This document shows positions 29,609 through 30,866 of a stretch of DNA of 30,866 nucleotides, piece after piece. Made by a program: the position numbers and the translations under genes. This DNA is from Armatimonadota bacterium (GTDB lineage: Bacteria > Armatimonadota > Zipacnadia > Zipacnadales > FEN-943). The stretch spans positions 1 to 30,866 of the forward strand of contig JANZZA010000517.1 of NCBI GenBank assembly GCA_026419655.1, written 5' to 3'. Numbering within the stretch: the stretch's first letter is position 1; every line of letters starts with the position of its first letter. A model generated the notes under the pieces. That model was given only the letters and a program-made list of their open reading frames with translations, did not search any database and was not told the origin of the DNA.

Positions 29609-30866
29609 ATGGCCACGAACGGACACCGCTTGCTGGCATTAGTCGTCATCGCGGTCCTCGTAACGTTATTCCCCTGTCTGGTGCAAGGCCAAGGGCTGCG
29701 GACTGAGGTCTACAGCCCGCGCTTGATTAGAGTTGGTCCGCCAGGGGCTTCCCAGGTAGTCGCCGACTTATGCGTGTCGGGCCAGTGCTTGGTCACCTTG
29801 GATCCAGTGGTGACGGCAGCCCAGTTCCAGGAGGCCCTCGCCCGCCGTGGAGGCCGGATTCTTGCCGCTTTTCCGCGCCTGAGGACATTCCTTGTCTCCC
29901 TGCCCGAGGGAACCAGCGTCCGCCAGGGCGTGGCTCAGTGGAGTGCTGAGCCAGGTGTGGCCGCAGCGGGACCCAACAGCTTCAGGTATCGGGCAGCACC
30001 GCCCAACGATCCTCTCTATGGCCAGCAATACCAGTGGCCTCGGATAGCAGCGCCAGATGCATGGGACATTCAAAGGGGTAGTCCACAGACTGTTGTCGCC
30101 ATTATCGACTCGGGTATTCAGCTCAACCATGAAGACCTGCAGGCCAAGATCTGGCGGAATGCCGGTGAGGTCGCGGGCAATGGTGTTGACGACGACCGCA
30201 ACGGCTTCATAGACGACACCGTAGGGTGGGACTTTCTGGATAACGACAACGACCCAGCTCCGCACCCAACTTCCGGACAGGTTGAGGCCACTCACGGTAC
30301 TCACGTCGCAGGCCTGGTGGGGGCCGCGACCAACAACGGCGTCGGTGTGGCCGGCCATGATTGGGCCTGCAGGCTCATGGTTATCAGGTCTCTTTCTGAA
30401 GCCGGTGTCGGAACCGACGTGGCCATTTTAGGCGGCATTGATTACGCTCTGGCGATGGGTGCCCAAGTCATAAACCTGAGCCTGGGTGGCCCGTATAGCT
30501 CTGTCTACGACGTGCCTATGCAAAACGCCCGATCTAGGGGATGCGTCGTGGTAGCCGCTGCTGGCAACGAAAACTCGATGTTCACTGACGACCCGTCATC
30601 GTGGGTGACGCCGGTTTGCAACGACGGTCCTAATCCGACCGTGGACAACCTGGTCTTGGGCGTAGCCGCGACGGATGCCAACGACCGCAAGGCCTGGTTC
30701 AGTAACTATGACGGCTCATCAACGAAGACCTTTGTTGACGTAAGTGCCCCGGGCGACCAAGTCCTCAGCTGCTTGATCTTCGATCCAGCCAACGGCTTTA
30801 ACACCGCATATGGGGAGATGAGCGGCACGTCCATGGCCTGTCCGATAGTGGCAGGCCTCTGTGCCC
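29609..30866 (+). CDS. Secreted subtilisin-like serine protease (peptidase S8), N-terminal part
   Basis: The frame is open from the ATG at 29609 to the window edge, giving 419 residues with the C-terminus missing. A signal peptide covers about residues 1-28 (hydrophobic LLALVVIAVLVTLFPCL). An inhibitor-like propeptide region follows (about 30-130). The S8 catalytic domain shows the triad: Asp167 in VAIIDSGIQ, His229 in HGTHVAG and Ser408 in MSGTSMACP, with Asn320 in AAAGNEN forming the oxyanion hole. Between Asp and His lies NGVDDDRNGFIDDTVGWDF, an Asp-rich insert common in large S8 proteases of environmental bacteria. GGGAGGA sits 8 bases before the ATG, behind its own promoter. The C-terminus probably carries more domains, but this cannot be seen. 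Confidence 0.95.
   Translation, partial: MATNGHRLLALVVIAVLVTLFPCLVQGQGLRTEVYSPRLIRVGPPGASQVVADLCVSGQCLVTLDPVVTAAQFQEALARRGGRILAAFPRLRTFLVSLPEGTSVRQGVAQWSAEPGVAAAGPNSFRYRAAPPNDPLYGQQYQWPRIAAPDAWDIQRGSPQTVVAIIDSGIQLNHEDLQAKIWRNAGEVAGNGVDDDRNGFIDDTVGWDFLDNDNDPAPHPTSGQVEATHGTHVAGLVGAATNNGVGVAGHDWACRLMVIRSLSEAGVGTDVAILGGIDYALAMGAQVINLSLGGPYSSVYDVPMQNARSRGCVVVAAAGNENSMFTDDPSSWVTPVCNDGPNPTVDNLVLGVAATDANDRKAWFSNYDGSSTKTFVDVSAPGDQVLSCLIFDPANGFNTAYGEMSGTSMACPIVAGLCA

Noticed and set aside
1..30866. tRNA or rRNA genes and mobile elements
   Set aside because: No T-loop and acceptor-stem combination, conserved rRNA stretch, transposase, integrase or terminal inverted repeat was recognised on either strand by eye.

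Overview
The window reads as a bacterial chromosome segment of moderately high G+C. Genes are densely packed, Shine-Dalgarno sites are mostly clear, and GTG and TTG starts are common (GTG at 622, 2055, 11498, 24550, 25884; TTG at 14405, 18520, 24229). I see no tRNA, rRNA, insertion sequence, phage gene or CRISPR array. An essentially complete set of genes for adding 4-amino-4-deoxy-L-arabinose (Ara4N) to lipid A, with an LpxL-type acyltransferase inside it, implies an outer membrane. Three things argue against an ordinary proteobacterium: ArnA is split into two genes, YvcK carries a membrane anchor and sits before gap-pgk-tpiA, and triosephosphate isomerase has an insertion. A diderm from a lesser-studied phylum (Armatimonadota-like is my guess) fits, but this assignment is inference and weakly supported.

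Layout. 1-240: C-terminal end of a YhaM-type HD exoribonuclease. 241-621: non-coding, with a strong inverted repeat and a diverged direct repeat. 622-3119: ECF sigma factor, zinc-finger anti-sigma factor and an RseB/LolA-like exported protein, a likely envelope-stress regulatory operon. 3540-4331 (minus) and 4563-5801 (plus): divergent sugar-phosphate isomerase-like TIM barrel and DegT/DnrJ-type aminotransferase. 5798-6186: a decayed tandem array of about 75 bp units separating the aminotransferase from a secreted FG-GAP beta-propeller protein (6169-7947). 8452-11064: a membrane-anchored unknown protein and a GH15 glucoamylase-like enzyme.

11498-22998 is the centrepiece: nine co-directional, closely spaced or overlapping genes in the order deoxyhypusine-synthase-like protein, arnT, arnB, arnC, arnA formyltransferase, arnA decarboxylase, LpxL-like acyltransferase, arnD and GH2 beta-mannosidase-like hydrolase. 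The predicted route is: UDP-glucuronate is oxidatively decarboxylated (ArnA-DH), transaminated (ArnB), formylated (ArnA-FT), moved to undecaprenyl phosphate (ArnC), deformylated (ArnD) and transferred to lipid A (ArnT). UDP-glucose dehydrogenase (ugd) and the ArnE/ArnF flippase are not in the window.

23171-24229 (minus) is a URO-D family protein. 24550-29184 is a central-carbon block: yvcK behind a near-consensus promoter, then gap, pgk and tpiA, with GC-rich hairpins in the gap-pgk and pgk-tpiA spacers. The window ends in a secreted subtilisin-like protease (29609 onward, truncated) with its own near-consensus sigma-70-type promoter.
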